From assembly GCF_020181615.1 (NCBI RefSeq), contig NZ_CP084029.1, positions 451,911-515,910 on the forward strand: DNA of 64,000 nt, in the 5' to 3' direction. Below, piece after piece: positions 49,609 to 62,104 of the stretch (the stretch's first letter is position 1; each line of letters starts with the position of its first letter). Source of the DNA: [Mycobacterium] crassicus. Lineage in GTDB: Bacteria > Actinomycetota > Actinomycetes > Mycobacteriales > Mycobacteriaceae. The notes beneath the pieces are model-generated. The model did not search any database and was not told where the DNA came from. It worked only from the letters and a program-made list of their open reading frames with translations. Both the position numbers and the translations under genes were made by a program.

Positions 49609-50293
49609 CCGAGGCGATTCTCAGACGTCGCGGCACCGCTCCCTCAGAGCAGGGGGAAGGGTTGCGGGGCCTCAATATCTCGTATGTCGTGGTAATTCGG
49701 GCAGGATCGAGTCGGTCGGGTGCGACAATTCTCATCGCACTGCGAGGCAGTACCGTCGTTATTCCTCCGTGCTGTTGTAAATAATCAAATGGGTTGGCGT
49801 ACAGCATAATTCGATTCGGTCAAGGCCTCTGCGCCGGCGTTCTGCGGCCTCCATGTCCGTGACGTGCGTTACTTTCATTGGCCATCAAGAGTATTCGACA
49901 AAAACCTTCCAGTTCTTACACAGCGAACTTTCGGGCAGAAGATCTAGCTTGATGATGTCGGTCGACGCCATTGTTGGACGGTGCGAAAGATGTTTGTTTC
50001 TAGGAGGTTACGTGATGATCACACGTCCTTGTTGCGACACTTCGCAATTCGGTATGTCGCTGATCCGTGCGTCAACTCCGAGGGCGTCAGAACATGGCGT
50101 CGAGGGCTACCTGCAGCGTCGCATGCATCGCCCCTGGCGTAAGCGCGGTTCCTAGGCCCGTCGGGCTTCGGTAGTCGAACAGTTGAAGGTTCTGGGCCGC
50201 GGTGTTTCCGCGGCGCAGCTGTTCTTTGGGCATCCCGGTGCGGGTGCGAATGATCCAGGCTCAATAACCGACGTCGTAAAAGGTTGGGTAAAA
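49609..50293. other. Long leader region before the PPE-SbtA cluster
   Basis: 685 bp, visibly richer in A and T than flanking core genes. Only one small ORF (50015-50155) can be argued. No PE gene precedes the PPE pair in the first 685 bp, although PPE genes often follow a PE gene. The region likely holds the promoter and a long 5' untranslated leader for the PPE operon; alternative starts at 50183 and 50294 exist for the first PPE frame. Confidence 0.6.
50015..50155 (+). CDS. Candidate small ORF with Cys-Cys motif
   Basis: 46 aa, from ATG 50015 preceded by a consensus TAGGAGGTTACGTG ribosome site. The start is MITRPCCDTSQFG; the C-terminus is basic (MHRPWRKRGS). It is the only well-initiated frame in the leader. 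In mycobacteria short ORFs with consecutive cysteines have been reported as cysteine-responsive attenuators, which this could resemble. It may equally be untranslated. Confidence 0.3.
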   Translation: MITRPCCDTSQFGMSLIRASTPRASEHGVEGYLQRRMHRPWRKRGS

Positions 50294-51556
50294 ATGGATT
50301 TCGGGGCATTGCCGCCGGAGGTGAACTCCGGCCGAATGTATTCAGGTGCCGGCCCGGGGCCGCTGCTGTCCGCGGCCTCTGCCTGGGGTGAACTCGCCGC
50401 CGAGTTGCATTCGGCGGCGGCGGGCTACGGTGCGGCCATATCGGACCTATCCGCCGACTGGCATGGGCCGTCCGCCGAGGTCATGTCGGTGGCGGCCGCG
50501 CCGTACGTCGAATGGATGAGTGGGATCGCCGCCCAGGCCGAGCAGGCGGGCGCGCAGGCGGCCGCGGCCGCTGCTGCCTATGAGTCGGCGTTCGCCGCTA
50601 CCGTTCCGCCGCCGCTGATCGCTGCGAACCGCAGCCTGCTCATGACGTTGATCGCGACGAACGTACTGGGGCTCAACACGCCGGCGATCGCGGCGACTGA
50701 GGCGCATTACGCGGAGATGTGGGCGCAGGATGCCGCAGCCATGTACAGCTACGCCGGGGCCTCGGCGGCGGCCACCCAACTGACGCCGTTCGCCGAACCC
50801 CCGCAGACCGCCAACCAGGCCGGCGCCGCCGATCAGGCGGCCGCGACTGCCCAAGCCACCAGCACCTCGGGAAGTTCCGTTGGACAGCAGATTTCGCAGG
50901 CGCTGACAACGTTGCCGAATGCGCTTCAATCACTGGCGGCCAACCCCGCAGCGGTGTCGTCAGGCTTGCCGGCCGACCTCGCCACCGATCTGGCCAACTG
51001 GAACACGATCATGTCCACCCTGACGGGGGCCTATAGCCCGCTCCTGGGCTGGACGTCTATGCCCGGCGGGCCGTTGCTGTCGTTCGGGCAGATATGGAGT
51101 TGGCCGATCAACGGGATGGGGGTCGCCGCCTACTTGGCCGGACCGAAGGCCATCTCCGGCGCGTTGACACCCCTGTCGTCGATGGCGGGCCAGGGTATTT
51201 CGGCGGCAGGCCTCGCCGGGAGCAAGGTGACGGGGGCGCTCGGCCGTGCGGCGCTGATCGGAGAGCTGTCGGTCCCGACAGCCTGGGCCACTTCTGCGCC
51301 GGCGATCCAAACGATGTCCCTGACGCTGCCATCGGGAGCCGTCGTAATCGCCGGTGAAGACGCATTGTTCAGTGAGATGGCCATGTCCAGCCTGGCGGGA
51401 CGTGCCATGGGGGCCGTCGGGGGCCGTACCGCCGGCGCGACGTTGACCCATGCGGCCGGCAGCAGAGTGGGCGCCAATGTCGTCGGCTCCATTGCCGGTG
51501 AGGCCGATCCCGCAGCGGCCACGATCGTTGTGATTCCGGCGCTCGATGATGAATGA
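50294..51556 (+). CDS. PPE family protein, SVP type (first of pair)
   Basis: 420 aa from ATG 50294 ([20 protein letters not shown]). The PPE domain occupies about 1-180 and includes the WHGPSAE tryptophan motif and the YxxxW-like [14 protein letters not shown] segment. The C-terminal half contains [14 protein letters not shown], the Gxx-SVPxxW signature of the PPE-SVP subfamily. PPE proteins are exported by ESX-5 and several act as outer-membrane nutrient channels or channel parts. Downstream is a second PPE, then an SbtA-type transporter on the same strand. Confidence 0.93.
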   Translation: MDFGALPPEVNSGRMYSGAGPGPLLSAASAWGELAAELHSAAAGYGAAISDLSADWHGPSAEVMSVAAAPYVEWMSGIAAQAEQAGAQAAAAAAAYESAFAATVPPPLIAANRSLLMTLIATNVLGLNTPAIAATEAHYAEMWAQDAAAMYSYAGASAAATQLTPFAEPPQTANQAGAADQAAATAQATSTSGSSVGQQISQALTTLPNALQSLAANPAAVSSGLPADLATDLANWNTIMSTLTGAYSPLLGWTSMPGGPLLSFGQIWSWPINGMGVAAYLAGPKAISGALTPLSSMAGQGISAAGLAGSKVTGALGRAALIGELSVPTAWATSAPAIQTMSLTLPSGAVVIAGEDALFSEMAMSSLAGRAMGAVGGRTAGATLTHAAGSRVGANVVGSIAGEADPAAATIVVIPALDDE

Positions 51557-51627
51557 CGGTGTGCAGCCAGCTTATAGCCCAACCCACGCAAACGTAGATG
51601 TGCGTCACACCAGAGGAGGGAAACGGA

Positions 51628-52944
51628 ATGTACTTTTCGTTATTACCGCCGGAGATCAACTCAGGAAACATGTACGCCGGCCCGGGCTCCGGACCGCTGC
51701 TGTCAGCGGCGACGGCGTGGGGCCAGTTGGCCGATGAATTGCGTTCTGCGGTAGCCGATTACAACGCGGTGGTCGCGGGGTTGACCAGCGAGTCATGGAT
51801 GGGGCTATCTGCCGAGTCGATGGCGGCCGCGGCCGGGCCGTATGCGGCTTGGCTGTCGGCCACCGCGGCGCAGGCTGCTGAAGCAGGCGCGCAGGCGCAA
51901 GCGGCCGCCGCCGCCTACGAAACCGCTTACGCTGCGGTGGTGCCACCGGAATTGGTGGCTGCCAACCGCACTCAGTTGACGTCGTTGGTCGCGACCAACC
52001 TGGTCGGCCAGAACGCTTCAGCGATCGCGGCCACCGAAGCCCAGTACATGGAGATGTGGGCCCAAGATTCAGCGGCCATGCAGGGTTACGCCGTCTCGTC
52101 GGCGGCCGCCACGAAGATCAGCGCGTTCACCACGCCGCCGCAGACCACCAACGGGAATGCACCGGTCGCCGCGTCAACCGCAGCCGCGTCCTCAGCTGCC
52201 AACCCCATACTGCAGGGCGGCGCTGACCTCGCCACCCAGTACACCGCGTTTTTCAACAACATGCTGAACGGCCTCACCGGATCACCCACGGGGGGCTCAA
52301 CGTTTGCGGCGATGTATTCGGCCCTCAAGGTGCCACTCGGCATGACCACGCAGTTCAACGACGTCTCGATGCTCACCAACTTCCCTATTCAGAACTTCCT
52401 GAAATTCGGGACGCCGCTCGGACGGGCCTTCGAAGGTATCCCGGCCACCCGCCTGGGCGCCGGACTCGGGTTGCGGTCGGCACTGTCCGGCGGAATGGCG
52501 TCTGCGGTATCGGCGGGGATGGGCGAGGCCAACCTGGTGGGATCGTTGTCCGTTCCGCCGGCATGGGCCGGCACCAGCCCGGCAATCAGGCTGGCAGTCA
52601 GCGCGATTCCGAACGCCGGCGGGGCCGGTGTTACCGCAGCCCTTCCGGGCAGCCTGTTGGGTCAGATGGCCCTCGGCGGTATGACCGGTGGCGCCGTGGG
52701 AAGTTCGGTGCCCAGGGTGGCCGGTGCCGCAGCGGGGCGGACCCGTGTCATCCCCGGTATGGGTGGCAAAACGCCCGCCAGGCTCGACCAGGTGATTGCC
52801 AAGCTGAGGCATCAACCCGAATCGGTGCAGCACTGGAATACCGACCAAGCCGGATTGGATGATCTGCTCGACGAGCTGTCCAGGAAGCCGGGAATTCATG
52901 CCGTGCATCTGAAGGGCAGCAAGACGAAGAAATCCGCGACGTGA
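51628..52944 (+). CDS. PPE family protein, SVP type (second of pair)
   Basis: 438 aa, MYFSLLPPEINSGNMYAGPG start with GAGGAGGG ribosome site. PPE domain to about residue 180 (SWMGLSAES, EMWAQDSAAMQGY), SVP motif VGSLSVPPAWAG near 298. It has a C-terminal extension beyond the SVP region, RVIPGMGGKTPARLDQVIAK and a Lys/Arg-rich end (KGSKTKKSAT). It lies 71 bp after the first PPE and 48 bp before SbtA, so probably in the same operon. It is not a simple duplicate; the linker and extension differ. Confidence 0.93.
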   Translation: MYFSLLPPEINSGNMYAGPGSGPLLSAATAWGQLADELRSAVADYNAVVAGLTSESWMGLSAESMAAAAGPYAAWLSATAAQAAEAGAQAQAAAAAYETAYAAVVPPELVAANRTQLTSLVATNLVGQNASAIAATEAQYMEMWAQDSAAMQGYAVSSAAATKISAFTTPPQTTNGNAPVAASTAAASSAANPILQGGADLATQYTAFFNNMLNGLTGSPTGGSTFAAMYSALKVPLGMTTQFNDVSMLTNFPIQNFLKFGTPLGRAFEGIPATRLGAGLGLRSALSGGMASAVSAGMGEANLVGSLSVPPAWAGTSPAIRLAVSAIPNAGGAGVTAALPGSLLGQMALGGMTGGAVGSSVPRVAGAAAGRTRVIPGMGGKTPARLDQVIAKLRHQPESVQHWNTDQAGLDDLLDELSRKPGIHAVHLKGSKTKKSAT

Positions 52945-52992
52945 CCTACTCCAACTCATCGTGGCCCGGGGCATCGGAATCAGGAGGAATCA

Positions 52993-54186
52993 ATGCAAAT
53001 ACTTTTGGAATTCTGGCATAACTTCACCCATAATCTGTTCAAGCCGTTACTGCTCTTCTTCTACTTCGGATTTTTATTGCCGATCCTGAAGGTGCCCTTC
53101 GAATTTCCGACAGCCGTCTACCATGGACTCACCATGTACCTGCTGCTGGCCATAGGCTGGCACGGCGGCGAAGAGCTCGCTGCAATCAAGATGTCCAGTA
53201 TCGGCGGCATTCTCGGATTCATGCTGATCGGATTCGTTCTGAACTTCATCATCGGCGCATTGGCGTACTTCATCCTGAAGCGCACCACTAAAATGCGAGA
53301 AGTAGACCGAGCGACGGTCGCCGGATATTACGGCTCGGACTCGGCGGGCACGTTTGCCACATGCGTCGGCGTGTTGGCCACCGCGGACATTCTTTTTGAC
53401 TCGTTTATGCCGGTCATGCTGGCAATCATGGAGATTCCCGGTTGCCTGGTCGCGCTACTCCTGGTGGCGCGACTGCGGCGGAGGGGAATGGACTCTGCCG
53501 GCCTGATGCCCGGTGAGATCGGCTATACCGAACCGGTCGGATCGGTGGTTCGGGTCGCACACCAAGGGAGTACGGACACCGGCCGTTCGGTCGCGCTCGA
53601 GGACCTCCCGGAGTTTTTGGGAGCGGAATCCCGAGACGCTCCGGCGCTCGACGGGGAGCCTGCGTTCATCTCCGCGAAGTTGCTCCGTGAAGTCTTTCTC
53701 AATCCCGGACTGTGCCTGCTCATGGGAGGCATCGCGATCGGATTCATCAGTGGGCTGCAGGGGCAGAAGGTTACTGCTGTCGACGACCCGGTTTTCTTGA
53801 CCGCGTTCCAAGGTGCCCTGTGTCTGTTTCTGCTGGAAATGGGGATGACCGCCTCCCGGAAGTTGAAAGACTTGAGAGCGGCGGGTCGCGGCTTCATCCT
53901 TTTCGGGCTGCTGGCGCCGAATCTTTTCGCCACGATCGGTATCGCGGTCGCCCACCTGTATTCCCAGATCACCGGCGTTCATTTTGAGTTGGGAACCTAC
54001 GTGCTCTTCGCGGTCCTCTGCGGCGCGGCATCGTATATCGCCCTTCCGGCGGTTCAGCGGTTGGCTATCCCGGAAGCCAGTCCCAGTCTGCCGTTGGCCG
54101 CCTCGTTGGGTCTGACATTTTCCTACAACGTCACGATCGGCATACCGCTGTACATCGAAGTGGTTCACCTGCTGACGCGGATGTGA
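52993..54186 (+). CDS. SbtA-type sodium-dependent bicarbonate transporter
   Basis: 397 aa. Two homologous membrane halves of about five helices each, separated by a charged loop around residues 160-235 (RRRGMDSAGLMPGEIGYTEP). Family features are GYYGSDSAGTFATCVGVLA, FMPVMLAIMEIPGCLVALLL, FQGALCLFLLEMGMTASRK and the C-terminal IPEASPSLPLAASLGLTFSY with NVTIGIPLYIE. This is the SbtA pattern (PF05982), known best as the high-affinity bicarbonate importer of cyanobacteria. No SbtB partner follows. Position after two PPE genes suggests coupled passage across both membranes. Confidence 0.85.
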   Translation: MQILLEFWHNFTHNLFKPLLLFFYFGFLLPILKVPFEFPTAVYHGLTMYLLLAIGWHGGEELAAIKMSSIGGILGFMLIGFVLNFIIGALAYFILKRTTKMREVDRATVAGYYGSDSAGTFATCVGVLATADILFDSFMPVMLAIMEIPGCLVALLLVARLRRRGMDSAGLMPGEIGYTEPVGSVVRVAHQGSTDTGRSVALEDLPEFLGAESRDAPALDGEPAFISAKLLREVFLNPGLCLLMGGIAIGFISGLQGQKVTAVDDPVFLTAFQGALCLFLLEMGMTASRKLKDLRAAGRGFILFGLLAPNLFATIGIAVAHLYSQITGVHFELGTYVLFAVLCGAASYIALPAVQRLAIPEASPSLPLAASLGLTFSYNVTIGIPLYIEVVHLLTRM

Positions 54187-54197
54187 GGGGGGCGGTG

Positions 54198-54530
54198 ATG
54201 ATGTCGCTGAAAATGATCGTCGCACTGACGAGCCTGGCAATCTCGGTTGTGTGTGCAAGCCCCGCTGGGGCAGAGCCTGATGACGCGAACGATGATGCCG
54301 GTTTCATCGCATCCTTACGGCAGTCGAGCATCACGTTCGCCAGCGAACAACAGGCGATCGTGGCCGCTCGAGCCGTCTGCGGACTGATTAATAATGGAGA
54401 ATCGGGGCTGCAGGTCGTTAAAGAACTGCAGAGTGATAATGCTGCGCTGACGCTGGACGGTGCTGCGCAGTTCGCTGCCATCGCGGCGAACGCTTATTGT
54501 CCCGCGCAATTGAAGACTTCCAAGTCATGA
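54198..54530 (+). CDS. Secreted DUF732 family protein
   Basis: 110 aa. Sec signal peptide (MMSLKMIVALTSLAISVVCA, then SPAGAEPDD). The mature domain has two conserved cysteines (AVCGLINNG and NAYCPAQLK) and the FIASLRQSSITFASEQQAIV helix typical of DUF732, a mycobacterial secreted family. ATG 54198 is preferred for its GAGGGGGG site; a GTG at 54183 overlaps the SbtA stop. It is the last gene of the PPE-PPE-SbtA run. Function unknown; a periplasmic or wall partner of the transporter is possible. Confidence 0.82.
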   Translation: MMSLKMIVALTSLAISVVCASPAGAEPDDANDDAGFIASLRQSSITFASEQQAIVAARAVCGLINNGESGLQVVKELQSDNAALTLDGAAQFAAIAANAYCPAQLKTSKS

Positions 54531-54603
54531 TCGGACGACGGTCGGAGCCGGCGCGAGTGGATCGGGCCGCACATCGCGGACGCAGATTTGGGGGCTGATG
54601 ACC

Positions 54604-55359
54604 TCAGTGTCTGCCCGCGCGGTCGATGGCGGCCTCGGCGGCCTCCCGGATCGGGCCGCGCCACACGTCGCCGTGACCGGGTGCCAGCACCTCGGTCTCC
54701 AGCAGCGCCAGTGCCGTCAGGCTGCGGATGGAGTCGTCCTGGCTGTGGCTGAACAGCGACGGCAGCAGCTGCGGTCCGGCGCGGTCCAGTACGGCGTGGC
54801 CGGTCACCAGGGCGTCCCCGCTGGCCAGAACACCGTCGACCAGGTACGAGCAGTGCCCGCGGGTGTGGCCGGGGGTGGGGATCGCGACCGGCCGGCCCGG
54901 CAGCTTGGCGGCGATGTCCGGGGTCAACGGCTGAGCGGACGGGATGCCCTCGCGGCTCAGGCCGCCGTTGCGCAGCACGTGCACACTCCACAGCGCCCAA
55001 CTCGGCCGCCACAGGTGCGGAGCCACCGCCAGCGGCGATGCCTGCTCCAGGTACTCGCGTTTGGCGTGCCCGACCTCGTCGGCGTGGCAATACACCGGTG
55101 TGCCATAGGTTTTGGCGAGCCAGATCGCCGAACCGAAGTGATCGACGTGAGCGTGGGTGAGCAGCACCGCACGTACGTCGGCGGCGTGATAGCCCAGCGC
55201 ACCCAGCGACGACAGCACGTGGGCGCGGTCGCCGGGATAGCCGGCGTCGATCAGCAGCACACCGGTGTCATCGGTCACCAGCAGCCAGTTGACCGCTGCG
55301 CCGCGGGCCAGATGTACCCGCTCGGTGACCGGAACGAGTTCGACCAGCCTGTCACTCAT
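54604..55359 (-). CDS. Metallo-beta-lactamase fold hydrolase
   Basis: 251 aa. The MBL zinc motif [13 protein letters not shown], the later [13 protein letters not shown] and the metal-bridging GDALVTGH are present. No signal peptide. Divergent from fgd1 as in M. tuberculosis (Rv0406c/Rv0407). ATG 55359 opens [15 protein letters not shown]; earlier frames are open but lack family similarity. Substrate unknown (thioester, lactone or hydroperoxide types are all possible). Confidence 0.88.
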   Translation of the reverse strand: MSDRLVELVPVTERVHLARGAAVNWLLVTDDTGVLLIDAGYPGDRAHVLSSLGALGYHAADVRAVLLTHAHVDHFGSAIWLAKTYGTPVYCHADEVGHAKREYLEQASPLAVAPHLWRPSWALWSVHVLRNGGLSREGIPSAQPLTPDIAAKLPGRPVAIPTPGHTRGHCSYLVDGVLASGDALVTGHAVLDRAGPQLLPSLFSHSQDDSIRSLTALALLETEVLAPGHGDVWRGPIREAAEAAIDRAGRH

Positions 55360-55411
55360 GCCCGTGAGTCTAGAAGTGAGAGCCCAAACGAGACCGTGTA
55401 GAAATGGTGGA

Positions 55412-56422
55412 ATGGCGGAACTGAAACTGGGATACAAGGCGTCGGCGGAGCAGTTCGGGCCGCGGGAACTGGTGGAACTCGGTGTCGCCGCAGAGGCGCA
55501 CGGCATGGACAGTGCCACCGTCAGTGACCACTTCCAGCCGTGGCGTCACGAAGGCGGGCACGCACCCTTCTCACTGGCCTGGCTGACGGCGGTCGGGGAG
55601 CGCACCAAGAAACTCCAGTTGGGCACCTCGGTGCTCACGCCCACGTTCCGGTACAACCCCGCCGTTATCGCGCAGGCTTTCGCCACGATGAGCTGCCTGT
55701 ATCCGCAGCGGATCTTCCTCGGTGTGGGCACCGGCGAGGCGCTGAACGAGATCGCCACCGGCTTCACCGGCGAGTGGCCCGAGTTCAAGGAGCGGTTCGC
55801 CCGGCTGCGTGAGTCGGTGCGGCTGATGCGCGAGCTGTGGCGCGGCGAGCGGGTCGATTTCGACGGCGACTACTACCAGCTCAAGGGCGCCTCGATCTAC
55901 GACGTGCCCGAGTCGGGTGTGCCCGTCTACATCGCGGCCGGCGGGCCGGCGGTGGCCAAGTACGCCGGGCGTGTCGGCGACGGCTTCATCTGCACCTCCG
56001 GCAAGGGCGAGGAGCTCTACACCGAGAAGCTGATGCCGGCCGTGCGCGAGGGTGCGGCCGCGGCTGAGCGGGACGTCGACGGGGTCGACAAGATGATCGA
56101 GATCAAGATCTCCTACGACCCGGACCCCGAACTGGCACTGAACAACACCCGTTTCTGGGCGCCGCTGTCGCTGACCGCCGAGCAGAAGCACTCCATCGAC
56201 GACCCGATCGAGATGGAGAAGGCGGCCGACGCACTGCCGATCGAGCAGATCGCCAAACGCTGGATCGTCGCCTCCGACCCGGATGAGGCCGTGGAGAAGG
56301 TCGGCGACTACGTGCGGTGGGGCCTGAACCACCTGGTGTTCCACGCGCCCGGCCACGACCAGCGCCGCTTCCTGGAGCTGTTCAAGACCGACCTGGAGCC
56401 GAGGCTGCGCCGGCTGGGGTGA
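55412..56422 (+). CDS. fgd1: F420-dependent glucose-6-phosphate dehydrogenase
   Basis: 336 aa luciferase-fold enzyme that oxidises glucose 6-phosphate with cofactor F420, supplying F420H2. [20 protein letters not shown] and [18 protein letters not shown] are hallmark sequences. The normal Mycobacterium length is 336 aa. ATG 55412 is favoured for conservation; open sequence continues upstream to 55265. Role: redox balance and activation of nitroimidazole prodrugs in the genus. Confidence 0.97.
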   Translation: MAELKLGYKASAEQFGPRELVELGVAAEAHGMDSATVSDHFQPWRHEGGHAPFSLAWLTAVGERTKKLQLGTSVLTPTFRYNPAVIAQAFATMSCLYPQRIFLGVGTGEALNEIATGFTGEWPEFKERFARLRESVRLMRELWRGERVDFDGDYYQLKGASIYDVPESGVPVYIAAGGPAVAKYAGRVGDGFICTSGKGEELYTEKLMPAVREGAAAAERDVDGVDKMIEIKISYDPDPELALNNTRFWAPLSLTAEQKHSIDDPIEMEKAADALPIEQIAKRWIVASDPDEAVEKVGDYVRWGLNHLVFHAPGHDQRRFLELFKTDLEPRLRRLG

Positions 56423-56449
56423 GTCTCAGGCGCCCACGCATCACCTAAC

Positions 56450-56528
56450 GGCCGAGGGTGCGCTGACGGCGTCGAGCCTGCACTCATGGCGAGATTTACG
56501 GGTCATTCCCGCCGTAGACGCACACTCG
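56450..56528. repeat. 79-bp palindromic repeat, copy A
   Basis: Identical to copy B (57446-57524) at 75 of 79 positions and in direct orientation. Its ends form an imperfect inverted repeat of about 19 bp (CGAGGGTGCGCTGACGGCG at the left end, CGCCGTAGACGCACACTCG at the right end). It lies 27 bp after the fgd1 stop and 8-55 bp before the possible starts of the DUF559 gene. Confidence 0.85.
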
Positions 56529-56583
56529 AGGCCGTGTGCCGACCTGTGCATGGGTGAATTGTGCTGTCGGGCAGCCCAAGTTG

Positions 56584-57462
56584 ATGCTTCCTGGTGTGAG
56601 CGCGGATCCCGCACCGTTCATCGGCAGCGAGGCGCTGGCCAGGGGACTGTTGAACCGGCACCAACTGCGGTCACGATTCCGGGCGGAGCTTCCTGACGTC
56701 TATGTGCCGAAGGAGGCGTCGCTGTCTCTCCGGCAGCGCACCGTGGCCGCGTGGTTGTGGTCGCGGCGGAATGCGACCGTCGCCGGCGCAGCCGCTGCGG
56801 CGTGGCATGGCACGAGATGGATCGACGACCAGGTACCTGTCGAACTGATACATGCCAATCCGCGTGCACCTCGGGGCGTCATCACCCGTCGGGATGAGCT
56901 TCGTGACGGCGAGGTTCAGACGGTGCCGAGCCCGAGCGGTGACATCGCGCTGACCACACCGGAACGCACGGCGTTCGACATCGGCCGGCGCGGACAGGTC
57001 CGGACGGCAGTCGCCCGCCTCGATGCGCTGTTTCGAGCCACCAACCTTCGGACCGGCGATGTCACACGATTGGCGCTGAGCCATCCTGGCAAGCGGGGCC
57101 TGGCCCAGCTCGCGTCGGTGCTGGACCTTGTCGACGCGGGTGCACAGTCGCCGAGGGAGACCTACCTGCGGCTACTACTGATCGCCGCAGGCCTACCGCG
57201 GCCGCAGACCCAGATCCGAGTGGTCACCGACGAGTACACCTATCACCTCGACCTGGGCTGGGAAGGGCACATGGTGGCAGTTGAATACGACGGTGACCAG
57301 CACCGGACTGACCGATGGCAATTCGTGAGCGATATTCGCAGGTTGGAAAGGCTCGAACGACTCGGTTGGGTCGTCATCCGGGTGGTTGCGGAGGATCGTC
57401 CGGCCGATATCGTCCGGCGGGTACGCCAAGCTCTGGAGTCGCGGCGGCCGAGTGTGCGCTGA
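56584..57462 (+). CDS. DUF559 (Vsr-like) protein with AbiEi-like N-terminal part
   Basis: 292 aa from ATG 56584; GTG 56536 or GTG 56596 are alternatives. The N-terminal half (FIGSEALARGLLNRHQLRSR, LTTPERTAFDIGRRG) resembles AbiEi-type antitoxin-like winged-helix regions of mycobacterial proteins. The C-terminal half has the PD-(D/E)xK-like pattern of DUF559: SPRETYLRLLL, YHLDLGWEGHMVAVEYDGDQ with the metal-binding Asp/Glu, and a WVVIRV strand. The last codons and stop lie inside repeat copy B. Endonuclease activity is inference. M. tuberculosis has pta-ackA here. Confidence 0.78.
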   Translation: MLPGVSADPAPFIGSEALARGLLNRHQLRSRFRAELPDVYVPKEASLSLRQRTVAAWLWSRRNATVAGAAAAAWHGTRWIDDQVPVELIHANPRAPRGVITRRDELRDGEVQTVPSPSGDIALTTPERTAFDIGRRGQVRTAVARLDALFRATNLRTGDVTRLALSHPGKRGLAQLASVLDLVDAGAQSPRETYLRLLLIAAGLPRPQTQIRVVTDEYTYHLDLGWEGHMVAVEYDGDQHRTDRWQFVSDIRRLERLERLGWVVIRVVAEDRPADIVRRVRQALESRRPSVR

Positions 57463-57524
57463 CGGCGTCGAGCCTGCGCTCATGGCGAGATTTACCGGCC
57501 ATTCCCGCCGTAGACGCACACTCG
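57446..57524. repeat. 79-bp palindromic repeat, copy B
   Basis: Copy B of the repeat seen at 56450-56528 (four mismatches), direct orientation, spacing of 996 bp between starts. It begins inside the DUF559 gene and supplies the final codons CCG-AGT-GTG-CGC and the TGA, so the coding frame was fitted to the repeat. Its left and right ends form an inverted repeat (CGAGTGTGCG / CGCACACTCG, with further matching CGGCG/CGCCG). It ends 19 bp before the pknG stop and can act as a bidirectional terminator. Confidence 0.85.
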
Positions 57525-57543
57525 GCGGATTGTGTCGCCCCGA

Positions 57544-60784
<3,241 letters not shown>

Positions 60785-60788
<4 letters not shown>

Positions 60789-62104
60789 CGGTACTCATTC
60801 AGTCGAGGCCACAGCCCGAGGGCGACCGCGATCGCGGCCCCCATACTGAGCACCGCGCCGCCGACCGGGGCCACCGACAGTACCCGGCGGGCGTTGAGGA
60901 CATCGTTGCGCAGCTGGTTGCGGCTGTGCTGCAGGGCCTTGTCCAGTGCGGCGTCGAGCTGGTCGAAGGCGGGGGTGGAGTCGTCGCCGCTGCCGCCCAA
61001 CGCCACCTGGGTGGCAGCCCGGTAGTTGCCGACCCCGATGTAGGCGTTCATCCGGTCGTTGGCCTGCCGCCAACGGGCCAGCAGCTGTCCGGCGTTGGCC
61101 AGGTCGGCTTTGTCGACGGCGTCGCCGCGCTCCAGGTACCTGTCCAACTGTTCCTTCATGGTGTCGATGCGCTGGTAGAAGGTCTGCTTGCGGGTCTCCT
61201 CGTCGCCGCGGCGGATCAGCGACAAGGTTTCGTCGGCGCGGGCCTGCTGCGCGGTGATCGCCAGGTTGGTGATGGCCTTGAGGGATTCGGCGCCGGTGTC
61301 CTTGGCGGTCCGGCTGCCCGCGGTGGAGATCACCAGGACGGTGCCCACCCAGATCACCATCAGCAGGATCGCCAATCCGCCGGCGACCAGGCCGGGATTG
61401 ATCCGGCGCCGGGTGTGCCGGGCCAGCCAGCGATGAGCGAACGCGCCGAACAGCACGGTGGTCGCCACCACCAGGATCACCGGGGCCGGCACCCGGGTCG
61501 ACGCGGTGGTCTGGACGTCGACGGTCGCCGAGGTGGCCTGATAGAGCCGCTGGGCGTCGGGCAGGATCGTGTGCTGCATCAGCTCGGAGGCTTCCGACAG
61601 GTACGACGAACCGACCGGATCGCCCGATCGGTTGTTGGTCCGGGCGGTCTCGATCAAGCCGGTGTACACGGCCAGTCCGGCGTTGATCCGCCCCAGCAAC
61701 TGCAGCAGCGGCTCGTCGTTCAGGCCGCCGGAGGCCCGGGTCACCGCCACCGCGGCGTCGGTGATGGCCTGCTCGTAACGTTCCCGCACCGCTCGCGGCT
61801 CACCCTGGGCGATGAAGGCGGTGGCCGCCGCGGCGTCGGCCACCGACAAGGTGGTGTAGAGCCGCCCGGCGGCATACGCCAGTGGCTCGGTGTGATCGAG
61901 CACCGCGGTCAGGGTGTTCTGCCGGTCGTTGATCGTGGTGGCGGTGGCGAACGCGCTGATGCCGCCTAAGGCGGCCAGGATGAGGCCGATGGCCAGGATG
62001 CGTCCCGGGGTGGTGGTGAAGAACCACCAGCGGGGTCGGGCCGACTCGGTCGGCGACCGTAACCCCGCCGGCTCGGTTGACGGATGCGCCAACTCAACGG
62101 TCAC
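60785..62104 (-). CDS. glnX: Transmembrane signal relay GlnX
   Basis: 439 aa. Four membrane helices: one near residue 35-55 (ILAIGLILAALGGISAFATA), two in the middle (VILVVATTVLFGAFAH, GGLAILLMVIWVGTVLVIST) and one near the end (GGAVLSMGAAIAVALGLW). Extracytoplasmic helical regions between them resemble four-helix-bundle sensor domains. First gene of glnX-glnH-pknG, overlapping glnH. GlnX links GlnH to PknG. GTG start. Confidence 0.92.

Noticed and set aside
49853-50014. Upstream extension of the small Cys-Cys ORF
   Set aside because: No ribosome site at 49853 and an unlikely composition; the strong site is before 50015.
49609-50293. PE gene expected before the PPE pair
   Set aside because: No frame with a PE-domain pattern was found on the plus strand.
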